The notes under the pieces were generated by a model. It was not told where the DNA came from and did no database searches. It worked only from the letters and a program-made list of their open reading frames with translations. A DNA stretch of 64,000 nt from Hydrogenophilales bacterium 16-64-40 (lineage in GTDB: Bacteria; Pseudomonadota; Gammaproteobacteria; Burkholderiales; Thiobacillaceae). Location of the stretch: contig NCGX01000018.1 of the NCBI GenBank assembly GCA_002256995.1, positions 36,057-100,056 of the forward strand. Direction: 5' to 3'. A program made the position numbers and the translations under genes. Of this stretch, positions 53,191-62,097 are shown piece by piece. The stretch's first letter is position 1, and every line of letters starts with the position of its first letter.

Positions 53191-55527
53191 CTAACGGGTC
53201 AAGCCCGCATACAGCAGCGGCAGCTTCTCCGGCAGCCGTTCTACGTGATCGACCACCATGTAATTCTTCTGCCCGAAGATGCGGCTGACGTAGTTGTCGG
53301 CACGCGGATCGAGGCTCATGCAGTAGGTGGTGACGCCGTCGCGAGCGACTTCCTCGACCGCCTTCTTGGTGTCATGGCGCAGGTATTGCGGGTCGCGCAC
53401 GTCGATGTCGGCCGGCTCGCCGTCGGTGATGACGATCAGCAACTTCTTCGCCGAGCGCTGTAATTTCAGATGATGGCCGGCGTGGCGGATCGCCGCGCCC
53501 ATGCGGGTCGACAGCTGGCCGGTCATGCCGGCGAGCTTGGCCTTCGGCACCTCGTCCCAGTGCTGGTCGAAGTCCTTGAAGCGGTAGTACTCGACGTCGT
53601 GGCGGCCGTCCGAGCAGAAGCCGTGGATGGCAAACGGGTCGCCCACCTTGTTGATGGCGTCAGCCAGCAGCACGCAGGCCTGCTGGGTGAGTTCGCGCAC
53701 CGAGTACTCCTGGTCCTGCACCGTCTCGTTGGTCGACTCCGACAGGTCAAGCAGCACCAGGATCGAGAAGTCGCGCGTCTTGCGCACGCTGCGCATCATG
53801 ATGCGCGGGTCGGGCTGGTTGCCGAGCCGAATGTCGATAAAGCTCTGGATGGCCGCGTTGATGTCGATCTCGTCGCCGTCCTCCAGCTTGCGGATGCGCT
53901 GCACGCCCTGCGGCTGCATGGCGTCGAGCAGGAACTTCATGCGGTGGATTTCGCGCTTGTACTTGGCGGTGATGTCGTCGATCACCGCCAGGTCGCCCAA
54001 CTTGGCGCGCTTTTCCTGCACCGTGGCCCACGCCGGCCGCTCCAGCTGGATCTGGTAGTCCCACTCGGAATAGTGGAAGGGCTCGGACACGGGCTCGCGG
54101 CCCTCCAGCTCGTTGTAGCTCTTGCCCATGTCTTCATACGGGAAGAGCTCGGTGGCGAGCACCCAGATTTCCTCGGCGTCGTCGCCGGCGGTCTCGACTT
54201 CGACCTCGTTCGCCATTTCCATCACGCTCACGTACTTGCGAACCTGCTTGTGGCTTTCGTAACCGGCGCCGGCGGCCTTGTCGAAATCGAATTCCTCGAA
54301 TTCCCAGAAGTAACGGTTGTCATCGCGATAGGGCGCGGCAAGGAGGTCGGTGCGCGCGTTGAACGGGATTTTTTTCTGGGTGAGGCTGTGTGCCAGCTGC
54401 ACCCCGATCTCCCACGACGTCTGGTTGTTGTCGAGTCGATCCTGGGCAGACGCGAACAGCGCGCGGCCTTCCGCGATCCACGCATCGTCGTCCCGGTAGG
54501 TTTCGTCCAGCAGCGCGCGCGCCAGCCGGTTGAGGTAGTCGCCGACGCTCGCGCGCCTCTCCGGCGTGGCGATGTGCAGCTTGCTCCACAGCTGCTTCAG
54601 CCCGGGAAAGCGGCGGATCGCCAGGGTTTCCACCCGCGCGTCTTCGATCACCGAGATCACCGCCATCTGCATCGGGTTGAGTGACTCGGCGGAAATCGGT
54701 TGCCGCGTCTCGACGATGTGGGCGGCGCAGTGCGCCGCGGTGGCACGGTAGAGTTCGAGGCCGGACACCGGCGCCTGCCCTTCAACCGTCCAGTCGTCGA
54801 AGGCGTCCGGCAGATGCAGCAGGTAATCCTCGATATACGGCCGATAGCCTTCACGCGCCTCGAAGTCGCCGGAGGTCGGGCGCATGAAGAAGTCGCGCGC
54901 CCACAGCGCGCGCAGATACATGTTGATGCGGCGCTGCACGTCGACCAGCAGGGTGCCCTTGCGCTCCTTCTGCAGCATCGCGATCGATTCTTTCGACGCC
55001 AGGCTGAAGTAGTTGATCTGCTCTTCGTAGTTGGTGCGGTGGGCGTGCGCGCCCCACAGCGCCCAGCGCCGCAGGCCACCCAGGGTCAGCTGCTGGAACA
55101 GCACTTCCAGCTTGTCCAGCATCGGGCGCACGCCACGCGGCGCCTGCGCGATCAGGGTGTTGATGAATTGCAGGTACTTGAGGAACAGCGCGGAATCGCC
55201 CAGCCGTTTGGCCGCGGTCGGCGCAGTGGCCAGCAGCAGCTCGATCACCGCGCCCGAGGTCTTCGAGGCGAGCATCAACGAGGCAGTGGCAAGGTCGGCC
55301 ACCACGTCCTCGCCCACTTCCTTGGCCACCTGCGGCGCCTGCTCGATCCAGGTTTCGACCAGCGAATCGCCGCGGCCGAGTCCGCGGATGGCCGACACGC
55401 CCTTCAGGTAGTTGTCCAGCCCGCGCGGCGAGAACACCTTGGTGGCCTCGTGCCAGGCCGCGTTGAGCGCATCCCGGGTATGCGGCGACAGGTCTTCCAG
55501 CAGTTCTGCGTAGTCTTCGAGTTTGAT
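53191..55527 (-). CDS. cbbO: RuBisCO activase subunit CbbO (VWA protein), start codon unclear
   Basis: About 778 residues if counted from the codon at 55527. The N-terminal conserved region begins IKLEDYAELLEDLSPHTRDAL and continues FSPRGLDNYLKG. The C-terminal von Willebrand factor A domain has the metal site LVLLDLSES. CbbO bridges RuBisCO and the CbbQ ATPase ring, which together remove inhibitory sugar phosphates. In frame there is no ATG, GTG or TTG upstream of the conserved N-terminus; the codon at 55527 is ATC. The first standard in-frame start, GTG 55437, would drop 30 conserved residues. The preceding ~68 bp is a repeat-like spacer, so the native start was probably overwritten or mis-sequenced. 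Confidence 0.85.
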   Translation of the reverse strand: MKLEDYAELLEDLSPHTRDALNAAWHEATKVFSPRGLDNYLKGVSAIRGLGRGDSLVETWIEQAPQVAKEVGEDVVADLATASLMLASKTSGAVIELLLATAPTAAKRLGDSALFLKYLQFINTLIAQAPRGVRPMLDKLEVLFQQLTLGGLRRWALWGAHAHRTNYEEQINYFSLASKESIAMLQKERKGTLLVDVQRRINMYLRALWARDFFMRPTSGDFEAREGYRPYIEDYLLHLPDAFDDWTVEGQAPVSGLELYRATAAHCAAHIVETRQPISAESLNPMQMAVISVIEDARVETLAIRRFPGLKQLWSKLHIATPERRASVGDYLNRLARALLDETYRDDDAWIAEGRALFASAQDRLDNNQTSWEIGVQLAHSLTQKKIPFNARTDLLAAPYRDDNRYFWEFEEFDFDKAAGAGYESHKQVRKYVSVMEMANEVEVETAGDDAEEIWVLATELFPYEDMGKSYNELEGREPVSEPFHYSEWDYQIQLERPAWATVQEKRAKLGDLAVIDDITAKYKREIHRMKFLLDAMQPQGVQRIRKLEDGDEIDINAAIQSFIDIRLGNQPDPRIMMRSVRKTRDFSILVLLDLSESTNETVQDQEYSVRELTQQACVLLADAINKVGDPFAIHGFCSDGRHDVEYYRFKDFDQHWDEVPKAKLAGMTGQLSTRMGAAIRHAGHHLKLQRSAKKLLIVITDGEPADIDVRDPQYLRHDTKKAVEEVARDGVTTYCMSLDPRADNYVSRIFGQKNYMVVDHVERLPEKLPLLYAGLTR

Positions 55528-55595
55528 GCGAAGGCTTGCGAAGAAAAACTCTTTTAAGTATTTACTTCGCGTCCCTTCGCGCTCTGCGCAAGGTT
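55528..55595 (-). repeat. Repeat-like spacer between cbbQ and cbbO
   Basis: On the minus strand the spacer reads as GCGCAGAGCGCGAAGGGACG, then GCGAAGTAAATAC, then TTCTTCGCAAGCCTTCGC. It is similar in style to the common GCAGAGGGCGCAAAGG/CTTTGCG dispersed repeats of proteobacterial genomes. It runs directly into the cbbO coding region. It contains a small inverted pattern (GCGAAG...CTTCGC). Confidence 0.45.
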
Positions 55596-56399
55596 TTAGA
55601 AGAACGTCGATACAGCCGCGTCTAGCGCGTCTCGCATGTCGGGATCGTCGGTGATCGGGCTGACCAGCGCGACGCGGCAGGCGGCCTGCGGGTTCACGCC
55701 CTTGGCGATCAGGCTGCCTGCGTAAATCAGCATGCGGGTCGACAGGCCCTCGTCGAGGCCGTGGCCCTTGAGGTTGCGGCTGCGCTCGGCGATTGACACC
55801 AGCTTGCCGGCGATTTCGGCGCCCACGCCGGATTCGTGCGCGACGATTTCGGTCTCGATGCCGTGCTCGGGATACGTGAAATCGAGGCCGCCGAAGCGCT
55901 GCTTGGTCGACTGCTTGAGATCCTTCATCAGGCTCTGGTAGCCGGGGTTGTAGGAAATCACAATCTGGAAATCGGGGTGGGCATGCACCAGCTCGCCCTT
56001 CTTTTCCAGCGGCAGCACGCGGCGGTTGTCGGTCAGCGGGTGGATCACCACAGTGGTGTCCTGGCGCGCTTCCACCACCTCGTCCAGGTAGACAATGGCG
56101 CCGTGACGGGCGCCGATCGCCAGCGGCCCGTCCTGCCACTCGGTGCCCGCTGCGGACAACAGGAAGCGGCCAACCAGGTCGGACGCGGTCATGTCCTCGT
56201 TGCACGCCACCGTGATCAAGGGCTTGCCCAGCTTGTGCGCCATGTATTCAACGAAGCGCGTCTTGCCGCAGCCGGTCGGGCCCTTCAGCATCATCGGCAT
56301 GCGAACCGAATAGGCGGCTTCGTACAGCGCGACCTCGTCGGCGACGGGACGGTAATAGGGTTCCTGGGTAATGCGGTATTGGTCGACGATATTGCTCAT
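55596..56399 (-). CDS. cbbQ: RuBisCO activase ATPase CbbQ
   Basis: 267 residues from ATG 56399 with AGGAG upstream. The AAA+ domain has Walker [13 protein letters not shown], Walker [10 protein letters not shown], sensor-type SYNPGYQSL, and KQRFGGLDF. It is the MoxR-like ATPase that forms hexamers and works with CbbO to reactivate form I RuBisCO. It lies downstream of cbbS behind a strong hairpin terminator. Confidence 0.94.
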   Translation of the reverse strand: MSNIVDQYRITQEPYYRPVADEVALYEAAYSVRMPMMLKGPTGCGKTRFVEYMAHKLGKPLITVACNEDMTASDLVGRFLLSAAGTEWQDGPLAIGARHGAIVYLDEVVEARQDTTVVIHPLTDNRRVLPLEKKGELVHAHPDFQIVISYNPGYQSLMKDLKQSTKQRFGGLDFTYPEHGIETEIVAHESGVGAEIAGKLVSIAERSRNLKGHGLDEGLSTRMLIYAGSLIAKGVNPQAACRVALVSPITDDPDMRDALDAAVSTFF

Positions 56400-56479
56400 G
56401 GAGGCTCCTTGAAAGTGGGGCTTATTTATCCGCGAATGACGCGAATTCATGTGAACGCGGCATTCGCGGGCAAACAAAA

Positions 56480-56509
56480 AGCCCCCGCGCCCAGCGGGCG
56501 ACGGGGGCT
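56480..56509 (-). terminator. Terminator-like hairpin between cbbS and cbbQ
   Basis: On the minus strand AGCCCCCG pairs with CGGGGGCT (outer) and CGCCC with GGGCG (inner, loop GCT), followed by TTTTTGT. It lies 22 nt after the cbbS stop. It would let most transcripts end after cbbS, giving less cbbQO than cbbLS, a plausible way of keeping activase sub-stoichiometric. Confidence 0.8.
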
Positions 56510-56530
56510 GTTACGGTCACCCGTCGCGAC

Positions 56531-56887
56531 TTAAACAGTCTTGCCGCGGAAAATCACCATCGACGCACCTTGCGACTGATTGAAGTTGTTGTAGCCAATC
56601 AGGCGAACGTGGTTGTCGGGGTTGGCCTTGTGACAGGCTTCGGCTTCGGCCAGCACGCGGGCCACATCGGTTTCGCCGAACATCGGGAGCTTCCACATGT
56701 ACCAGTAGGAATCGCGCAGATGCGCCGGCTCGGTGTGCTCGATGGCCGGGTTCCAGCCTTTTTTCACCAGATACTCGACTTGCTTCTTGATCTGCTCCGC
56801 AGTCATCGGGGGCAGATAGGAGAAGGTCTCGAACTTGCGGCTGGCAGGATCGCTCACCCGGCTTTTGTAATCCATTACTTCAGACAT
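56531..56887 (-). CDS. cbbS: RuBisCO small subunit, form IA
   Basis: 118 residues. [36 protein letters not shown] and [47 protein letters not shown] are characteristic. It stabilises the L8S8 enzyme. AGAAAGGAAAT precedes its start. It follows cbbL by 98 nt with a hairpin-forming, CCCTA-rich spacer. Confidence 0.97.
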   Translation of the reverse strand: MSEVMDYKSRVSDPASRKFETFSYLPPMTAEQIKKQVEYLVKKGWNPAIEHTEPAHLRDSYWYMWKLPMFGETDVARVLAEAEACHKANPDNHVRLIGYNNFNQSQGASMVIFRGKTV

Positions 56888-56985
56888 TTCATTTCCTTTC
56901 TAACTAGGAATTAGGATTTGGGATCTAGGGACTGGGGTGAGGCAGGTTTCCCCAGCCCCTCATTCCCAGCGCCTAGCCCTATCAA

Positions 56986-58407
56986 TTACTTGTGGGCGAC
57001 GTCCAGCTTGTCGACGGTGTCGAACTCGAACTTGATCTCTTTCCACGTTTCCATGGCGATCTTCAGTTCGGGGCTATGCGAGGCGGCGGTGGACAGGATG
57101 TCCTTGCCTTCCTTCTCGATCTCCCGGCCTTCGTTACGTGCTTGCACACAGGCTTCCAGCGCGACGCGGTTGGCGGCCGCGCCAGCTGCGTTGCCCCAGG
57201 GGTGGCCGAGCGTGCCGCCACCGAACTGCAGGCAGGCATCGTCGCCGAAGATGGCAACCAGCGCGGGCATGTGCCACACGTGAATGCCGCCGGAAGCAAC
57301 CGGGAACACGCCGGGCATGGAGCCCCAGTCCTGGTCGAAGAACAGGCCGCGCGAACGGTCTTCAGGAATGAAGCTGTCACGCATGGTGTCGATCCAACCC
57401 AGCGTCGCTTCACGGTCGCCTTCCAGCTTGCCGACGACGGTGCCGGAGTGCAGGTGGTCACCACCCGACAGACGCAGCACTTTGGTCAGCACGCGGAAGT
57501 GAATACCGTGGTGCGGGTTGCGGTCGAGCACGGCGTGCATGGCGCGGTGGATGTGCAGCAGCATGCCGTTGTCGCGACACCAGTTAGCCAGACCCGTGTT
57601 GGCGGTCAGACCGCCGGTCAGGTAGTCGTGCATGATGATCGGTGCGCCCAGTTCTTTCGCGAACTCAGCACGCTTGTACATCTCCTCCGGAGTCGGAGCG
57701 GTGACGTTCAGGTAGTGACCCTTGCGCTCGCCAGTCTCGCGCTCAGCCTTTTGGCAAGCTTCGACCACGAATTCAAAACGGTTGCGCCAACGCATGAAGG
57801 GCTGGCTGTTGACGTTTTCGTCGTCCTTGGTCAGGTCCAGACCGCCGCGGAGGCATTCGTACACAGCGCGACCGTAGTTCTTGGCGGACAGGCCCAACTT
57901 CGGCTTGATAGTGCAGCCCAGCAGCGGACGGCCATATTTGTTGAAAATATCGCGCTCGACCTGGATACCCTGGGGTGGGCCACCGCAGGTTTTAACGTAG
58001 GCGATCGGGAAGCGCACGTCTTCCAGACGGAGGGCGCGCAGCGCCTTGAAGCCGAACACGTTGCCGACCAGCGAGGTCAGCACGTTGACGACCGAACCTT
58101 CTTCGAACAGGTCGATCGGATATGCCACGAACGCGTAGAAGCAGGTGTCGTCGCCGGGCACGTCTTCGATGCGGTAGGCGCGGCCCTTGTAGTAGTCCAG
58201 GTCGGTCAGCAGGTCGGTCCAGACCGTGGTCCAGGTACCGGTCGACGACTCGGCGGCCACGGCAGCGGCGACTTCTTCGCGATCCACGCCCGGCTGCGGG
58301 GTGATCTTGAAGCAGGCCAGCAGGTCGGTGTCCAGCGGGGTGTAGTCCGGGGTCCAATAAGTCTGCCGGTATTCCTTCACACCGGCGTTATAGGTTTTAA
58401 CAGCCAT
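56986..58407 (-). CDS. cbbL: RuBisCO large subunit, form IA
   Basis: 473 residues. [39 protein letters not shown] contains the proton-abstracting and carbamylated lysines. The N-terminal loop, [10 protein letters not shown] and [18 protein letters not shown] segments are complete. It fixes CO2 to ribulose 1,5-bisphosphate. Linkage to cbbQO and not to csoS2 marks this as the non-carboxysomal form IA (IAq) type; the carboxysomal cbbLS would lie upstream of csoS1, outside the window. Codon use is biased for high expression. The divergent cbbR is 160 nt away. Confidence 0.98.
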   Translation of the reverse strand: MAVKTYNAGVKEYRQTYWTPDYTPLDTDLLACFKITPQPGVDREEVAAAVAAESSTGTWTTVWTDLLTDLDYYKGRAYRIEDVPGDDTCFYAFVAYPIDLFEEGSVVNVLTSLVGNVFGFKALRALRLEDVRFPIAYVKTCGGPPQGIQVERDIFNKYGRPLLGCTIKPKLGLSAKNYGRAVYECLRGGLDLTKDDENVNSQPFMRWRNRFEFVVEACQKAERETGERKGHYLNVTAPTPEEMYKRAEFAKELGAPIIMHDYLTGGLTANTGLANWCRDNGMLLHIHRAMHAVLDRNPHHGIHFRVLTKVLRLSGGDHLHSGTVVGKLEGDREATLGWIDTMRDSFIPEDRSRGLFFDQDWGSMPGVFPVASGGIHVWHMPALVAIFGDDACLQFGGGTLGHPWGNAAGAAANRVALEACVQARNEGREIEKEGKDILSTAASHSPELKIAMETWKEIKFEFDTVDKLDVAHK

Positions 58408-58512
58408 AATTTCCTCCTACAGAAAGGGGTGGTTATCCGTGTGACGCCCCAGCGGCCTGACACGATGGGATGCATCTTGCAGGAGTCGAACCATCAATAA
58501 CAGTCGATATTT

Positions 58513-58538
58513 TCTATTTTTAAGATAGACTTTTATCT
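58513..58538. promoter_or_regulatory. Candidate CbbR-binding inverted repeats
   Basis: Two overlapping A/T-rich dyads lie between cbbL and cbbR: TCTAT-N7-ATAGA (58513-58529) and AGATA-N6-TATCT (58523-58538). They contain LysR-type T-N11-A spacing and sit 30 bp before the cbbR ATG and about 110 bp before the cbbL ATG, in position for control of both promoters. Confidence 0.6.
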
Positions 58539-58567
58539 ATGATCCGTTTTGGAGTCCTGAGGCTGCC

Positions 58568-59521
58568 ATGCGTCAACACACCACCTTCCGCCAGCTCGAA
58601 ATCTTCGAGGCCATCGCCCGCCTGGGCAGCTTCACCCGCGCCGCCGAAGAGCTTTATCTCAGCCAGCCCACCGTTTCCATGCAGATGAAAAAACTCGCCG
58701 AAATGATCGGCGCGCCGCTGATCGAGCAGGTCGGCAAGAAAATCCGTCTCACCCCCGACGGCCAGCAGCTCGCGCAGGCCACCCGCGAAATCTTCAGCAT
58801 CCTCGACCACTACACCATGTCGGTGGACGAGCGGCGCGGGCTCAAGCAGGGCAAGCTCAGCCTGATGGCGATCACCACCGCCTCCTACTTCGCGCCGCGC
58901 CTGTTGGGCGAATTCGTCAAGCTCTATCCCGGCATCGACGTGTCCTTGCGCGTCACCAACAAGGAGCAGGTGCTGGCCAGCATGGCCGACAACCTGGACG
59001 ACCTCTACTTCGTCGGCCAGCCGCCGGAAGACATCGACATCATCGCCACCCCCATCATGGACAACCCCATCATCGTGCTCGCCGCGCCGGACCACCCGCT
59101 GGCGAACAAGAAGAAGATCACGCTCGAACGCATCGCCAAGGAACCGTGGCTGATGCGTGAAAAAGGTTCCGGCACCCGCAACGCCATCGAGCGAATTTTT
59201 ACCGGACACGGCCTCAACATCCACCCCCGCCTGGAACTGGGCAGCAACGAAGCCATCAAGCAGGCCATCCTCGCCGGACTGGGCATCTCCGCGCTCTCCC
59301 GTCACGCCCTTACCCTTAACCAGCCCGGCCAGTTCGCCGTGCTCGACGTCGAGGACTTCCCCATCCTGCGCCACTGGTACGCCGTTTATCCGGCCGGGCG
59401 GCAGCTGTCAGTGGTGGCGCGAGCGTTTCTGGATTATCTGCTGGGGCGGGGCGAGGCGGCTCAAGAGCTGCCTCCCCACGAGGCGACGACCCGCGCGCCG
59501 TCATTGCAGGCCCCGCCGTAA
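58568..59521 (+). CDS. cbbR: LysR-type regulator of CO2 fixation
   Basis: 317 residues. The N-terminus TFRQLEIFEAIARLGSFTRAAEELYLSQPTVSMQMKKLAEM is a LysR helix-turn-helix like that of CbbR. The co-inducer domain contains IMDNPIIVLAAPDHPL and a highly conserved WLMREKGSGTRNAIERIF. It activates the divergent cbb operon in response to intermediates such as RuBP or NADPH. It ends 5 nt from the convergent SulP gene. Confidence 0.93.
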   Translation: MRQHTTFRQLEIFEAIARLGSFTRAAEELYLSQPTVSMQMKKLAEMIGAPLIEQVGKKIRLTPDGQQLAQATREIFSILDHYTMSVDERRGLKQGKLSLMAITTASYFAPRLLGEFVKLYPGIDVSLRVTNKEQVLASMADNLDDLYFVGQPPEDIDIIATPIMDNPIIVLAAPDHPLANKKKITLERIAKEPWLMREKGSGTRNAIERIFTGHGLNIHPRLELGSNEAIKQAILAGLGISALSRHALTLNQPGQFAVLDVEDFPILRHWYAVYPAGRQLSVVARAFLDYLLGRGEAAQELPPHEATTRAPSLQAPP

Positions 59522-59526
59522 ATCCG

Positions 59527-61662
59527 TCAGGTTTCACACAAACCGGGCCGGTCCTTTTGCAGGGGCTCTGCCAGGCTGCCGTAGCGCTCATCCATCGCCT
59601 TGAGCGCCTGCTCCTTGGTCTTGAAGATGTGATCGGCCGGAATGGCGCCCGCAAGTTCACCTTTCTCAAAGGCCGCCATGACCTGCCGCTTGAGGCTGCT
59701 GAAATACAGCGCCACGCCCGCCTCACGGAGCTGCTGTGTCAGGGCCCGCAGCATTTCCTCTCCCGAGACATCGAGATCATTGATGCCGTTGCCGATGACC
59801 AGGATCGCTTTCGCCTCGGGAAAACGCCCCAGGGCCTGCAGCACCACCTCCTCGAAATAGGCCACGTTGACGAAATTGAGCGAGCCGTCAAAGCGCAACA
59901 CGACATAGCGATCGCTGATGGCCGGTAGGCGGTAGGTATCGATCCCGCCCAACACCCCGTCCGGATGCCTGCCGAGGATTTCTGCGCGTGGGCGCATGTT
60001 GCGGCTTAGATAAAGCCCGATCGTCAGCACCACGCCGAGGAGGATGCCGTTGGCCAGGGCAGGCGCCGTGGCAAGCGTCGCCAGGAAGGTCGCGATGCCG
60101 ATCACCGCATCCGCGCGATTCACTTTCCACGCCTGGATCAGGGGCCGGATGCGCACCAGCCCGAACACCGCGAACATGATGATCACCGCCAGCACCGCCT
60201 GCGGCAGGTGATACAGCAGCGGCGTGAAATACAGGATCACCAGCATCACCCCGAGGGCGCTCACGATGGCGAACAGTCCGGTCCTGGCTCCCTCCCGGGC
60301 AGCCACGGCCGAGCGTGAGAAGGACCCGCTGACGACGTAGGCGTGAAAGAAACTGCCTACGATGTTCGCCAGACCCTGCCCCATCAACTCGCGGTTGGTG
60401 TTGATGCGCTGCCCGGTTTTCGCGCTGATGGCCTTGGAAATCGAGGTCGCCTCCATGAAACCGAGCAGGGCCATGATCAGCGCCGCCGGCAGCAGCGGCA
60501 GCACCAGCTTCCAGTCGACATGCGGGACCTGGAGCCCGGGCAGTCCCGAGGGAATCGTTCCGACCACCTCGCCGCCACCGGTCAGCCTGATCTGGTCGCC
60601 GTCGATGTCGCCGAAGCGCCAGTGCCCGATCCCCAGCGGTTCGCCTCCAGCAATCCGCCCGGCGACGACGTAATGCACCTCGCCGTTGGGCTGGGGCTGG
60701 CGGGCGATGTCGACCAGATGCAGCTGGATGCGCTGATCCATCTGTTCGCGGGTCAGCCTTTTGATCGCGAGCTTGCGGCGCTCGATCTCGGATCTGACGT
60801 CCATCTGTTCGTTCAGGGTGGCTTCGCCGCGCGCCTCGAGTGTCGAGAATTGCGCCTGCAGGCGGCTCTGCTCCTCGCCGTTGCGCTTGATCTCGCCAGC
60901 GATTTCGCCAAGTCGGACGATCTGGGCGCGCAGACCGTCATCGCGGATGGCGTCGAGATCGGTCTTCACGGTGCGCTCGAAGCCCACTGCATAGCTTGCG
61001 ATGGTGGTGATCAAGATGGCGATCAGCACGCTGGGCAGGCGCGGCGCACGCTTTTGCAGGAAGAAGATGATGGCGAAGGCGGCGAGGCCGAACATCAGGG
61101 TCGGCCAGTGGGTATTGCCCAGCTGCTGCAGCACGATCCACAGATCACCGAGGAAGAATTCGGTGCGCGGCATCGGCACATTGATCAGCTTGTTGAGCAG
61201 CGACAAGCCGATGATCAACGCAGCCGCATTGGTAAAACCGATGATCACCGGATGCGAGAGGAAATTCACCACCAGTCCCAGCCGGAAAAATCCCATGGTG
61301 AGCCGCAGGATGCCGACCATCAGCGCCAGCATGATGGAAAGGGTGATGAAGTCCTCGCTGCCCACGGCAGCATAGGGAATCAGCGCCGCGGCCGACATCA
61401 GCGAGAGCATGGCGGTCGGTCCGGTGTGGAGTTGCCGCAGCGAGCCCCACAGGGACGCGACGATCACCGGCAGGAAGGCGGCATACAGGCCATACACGAC
61501 CGGCAGGCCTGCCAGCTGCGCATAGGCCATGCTCTGCGGCACCAGGATCAGGGTGACAGTGATCCCCGCCAGAATGTCGGCGCGCACGCTCTCGCGCGTC
61601 ATCGGAAACCACGACAAAAACGGGAATATCCGTTTCAGGTAAGGCGTCGTGCGTGTATTCAT
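59527..61662 (-). CDS. SulP-family permease with a ~140-residue coiled-coil insert, beside the carboxysome operon
   Basis: 711 residues from ATG 61662 with GGAGAAACCC directly upstream (ATG 61686 is also in frame). The SulP core has ITVTLILVPQSMAYAQLAGLP, TGPTAMLSL, GFTNAAALI and EATSISKAISAKTGQRI, and a STAS domain closes it. Compared with ordinary SulPs of about 550-600 residues it has an extra block at about 228-367: a charged coiled coil (EIAGEIKRNGEEQSRLQ...QFSTLEARGEATLNEQMD) and a small beta domain. The insert lies between the two halves of the membrane core. It follows mcdB, so it is a candidate bicarbonate transporter for the carboxysome pathway. Confidence 0.88.
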   Translation of the reverse strand: MNTRTTPYLKRIFPFLSWFPMTRESVRADILAGITVTLILVPQSMAYAQLAGLPVVYGLYAAFLPVIVASLWGSLRQLHTGPTAMLSLMSAAALIPYAAVGSEDFITLSIMLALMVGILRLTMGFFRLGLVVNFLSHPVIIGFTNAAALIIGLSLLNKLINVPMPRTEFFLGDLWIVLQQLGNTHWPTLMFGLAAFAIIFFLQKRAPRLPSVLIAILITTIASYAVGFERTVKTDLDAIRDDGLRAQIVRLGEIAGEIKRNGEEQSRLQAQFSTLEARGEATLNEQMDVRSEIERRKLAIKRLTREQMDQRIQLHLVDIARQPQPNGEVHYVVAGRIAGGEPLGIGHWRFGDIDGDQIRLTGGGEVVGTIPSGLPGLQVPHVDWKLVLPLLPAALIMALLGFMEATSISKAISAKTGQRINTNRELMGQGLANIVGSFFHAYVVSGSFSRSAVAAREGARTGLFAIVSALGVMLVILYFTPLLYHLPQAVLAVIIMFAVFGLVRIRPLIQAWKVNRADAVIGIATFLATLATAPALANGILLGVVLTIGLYLSRNMRPRAEILGRHPDGVLGGIDTYRLPAISDRYVVLRFDGSLNFVNVAYFEEVVLQALGRFPEAKAILVIGNGINDLDVSGEEMLRALTQQLREAGVALYFSSLKRQVMAAFEKGELAGAIPADHIFKTKEQALKAMDERYGSLAEPLQKDRPGLCET

Positions 61663-61893
61663 GGGTTTCTCCGTCATGCCAGTCACACAGGGCCCGCCAT
61701 CCCGGCTTCACCGGGACGAGCGTCCAGCCGTTCCGGCAAGCCACCTTTTTCAGGACGACACGCCCCCTGAGCTCGTCAAAAGAGCTCGTTCAACCCACTG
61801 CATTGTTTTACGTCCTGCCCTGCGCCCCGGCGAGCCGGACGTCGCTCGCCTGCTATCCGTCAGCGACCGGTCCGGGAGTGGGCGCTCAGGGCG
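61663..61893. other. 231-bp leader between mcdB and the SulP gene
   Basis: On the minus strand it holds a CCCGG-TGAA-CCGGG-type hairpin (about 61710-61730) and a direct repeat of ACGAGCTC (near 61777-61790). I see no reading frame of merit. It may contain the SulP promoter, separating it from the cso operon. Confidence 0.4.
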
Positions 61894-62097
61894 CTAGTCC
61901 GGCCAGACGCGTTGCGGATGCTGGACCGAACCGGCGCCGCTGCGGGCAGCCTGTTTCGCGGGTACGTCCACGCCGTCATCTCGCGTGACACGTGTTCCGC
62001 TACCGGAACGTGGCGGCTTTACCGCCGTGGGCGCTTCAGCCTGCTGCGACTTCACCTTGCGCACCCCGGCTGCCAACTTGCTGGATACCTTGTTCAT
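61894..62097 (-). CDS. mcdB: Carboxysome positioning adaptor McdB (alpha type)
   Basis: 67 residues from ATG 62097, with GGAGG upstream; the ATG overlaps the mcdA stop (ATGA). It is short, basic and disordered (KLAAGVRKVKSQQAEAPTAV) and ends QHPQRVWPD. A C-terminal tryptophan of this kind is the known hallmark of alpha-McdB and is needed to attach it to carboxysomes. It stimulates McdA ATPase so that carboxysomes are spread over the nucleoid. Confidence 0.85.
   Translation of the reverse strand: MNKVSSKLAAGVRKVKSQQAEAPTAVKPPRSGSGTRVTRDDGVDVPAKQAARSGAGSVQHPQRVWPD

Noticed and set aside
55435-55437. GTG as the true cbbO start
   Set aside because: It would delete about 30 residues that fit the conserved CbbO N-terminus, so it is kept only as a fallback.
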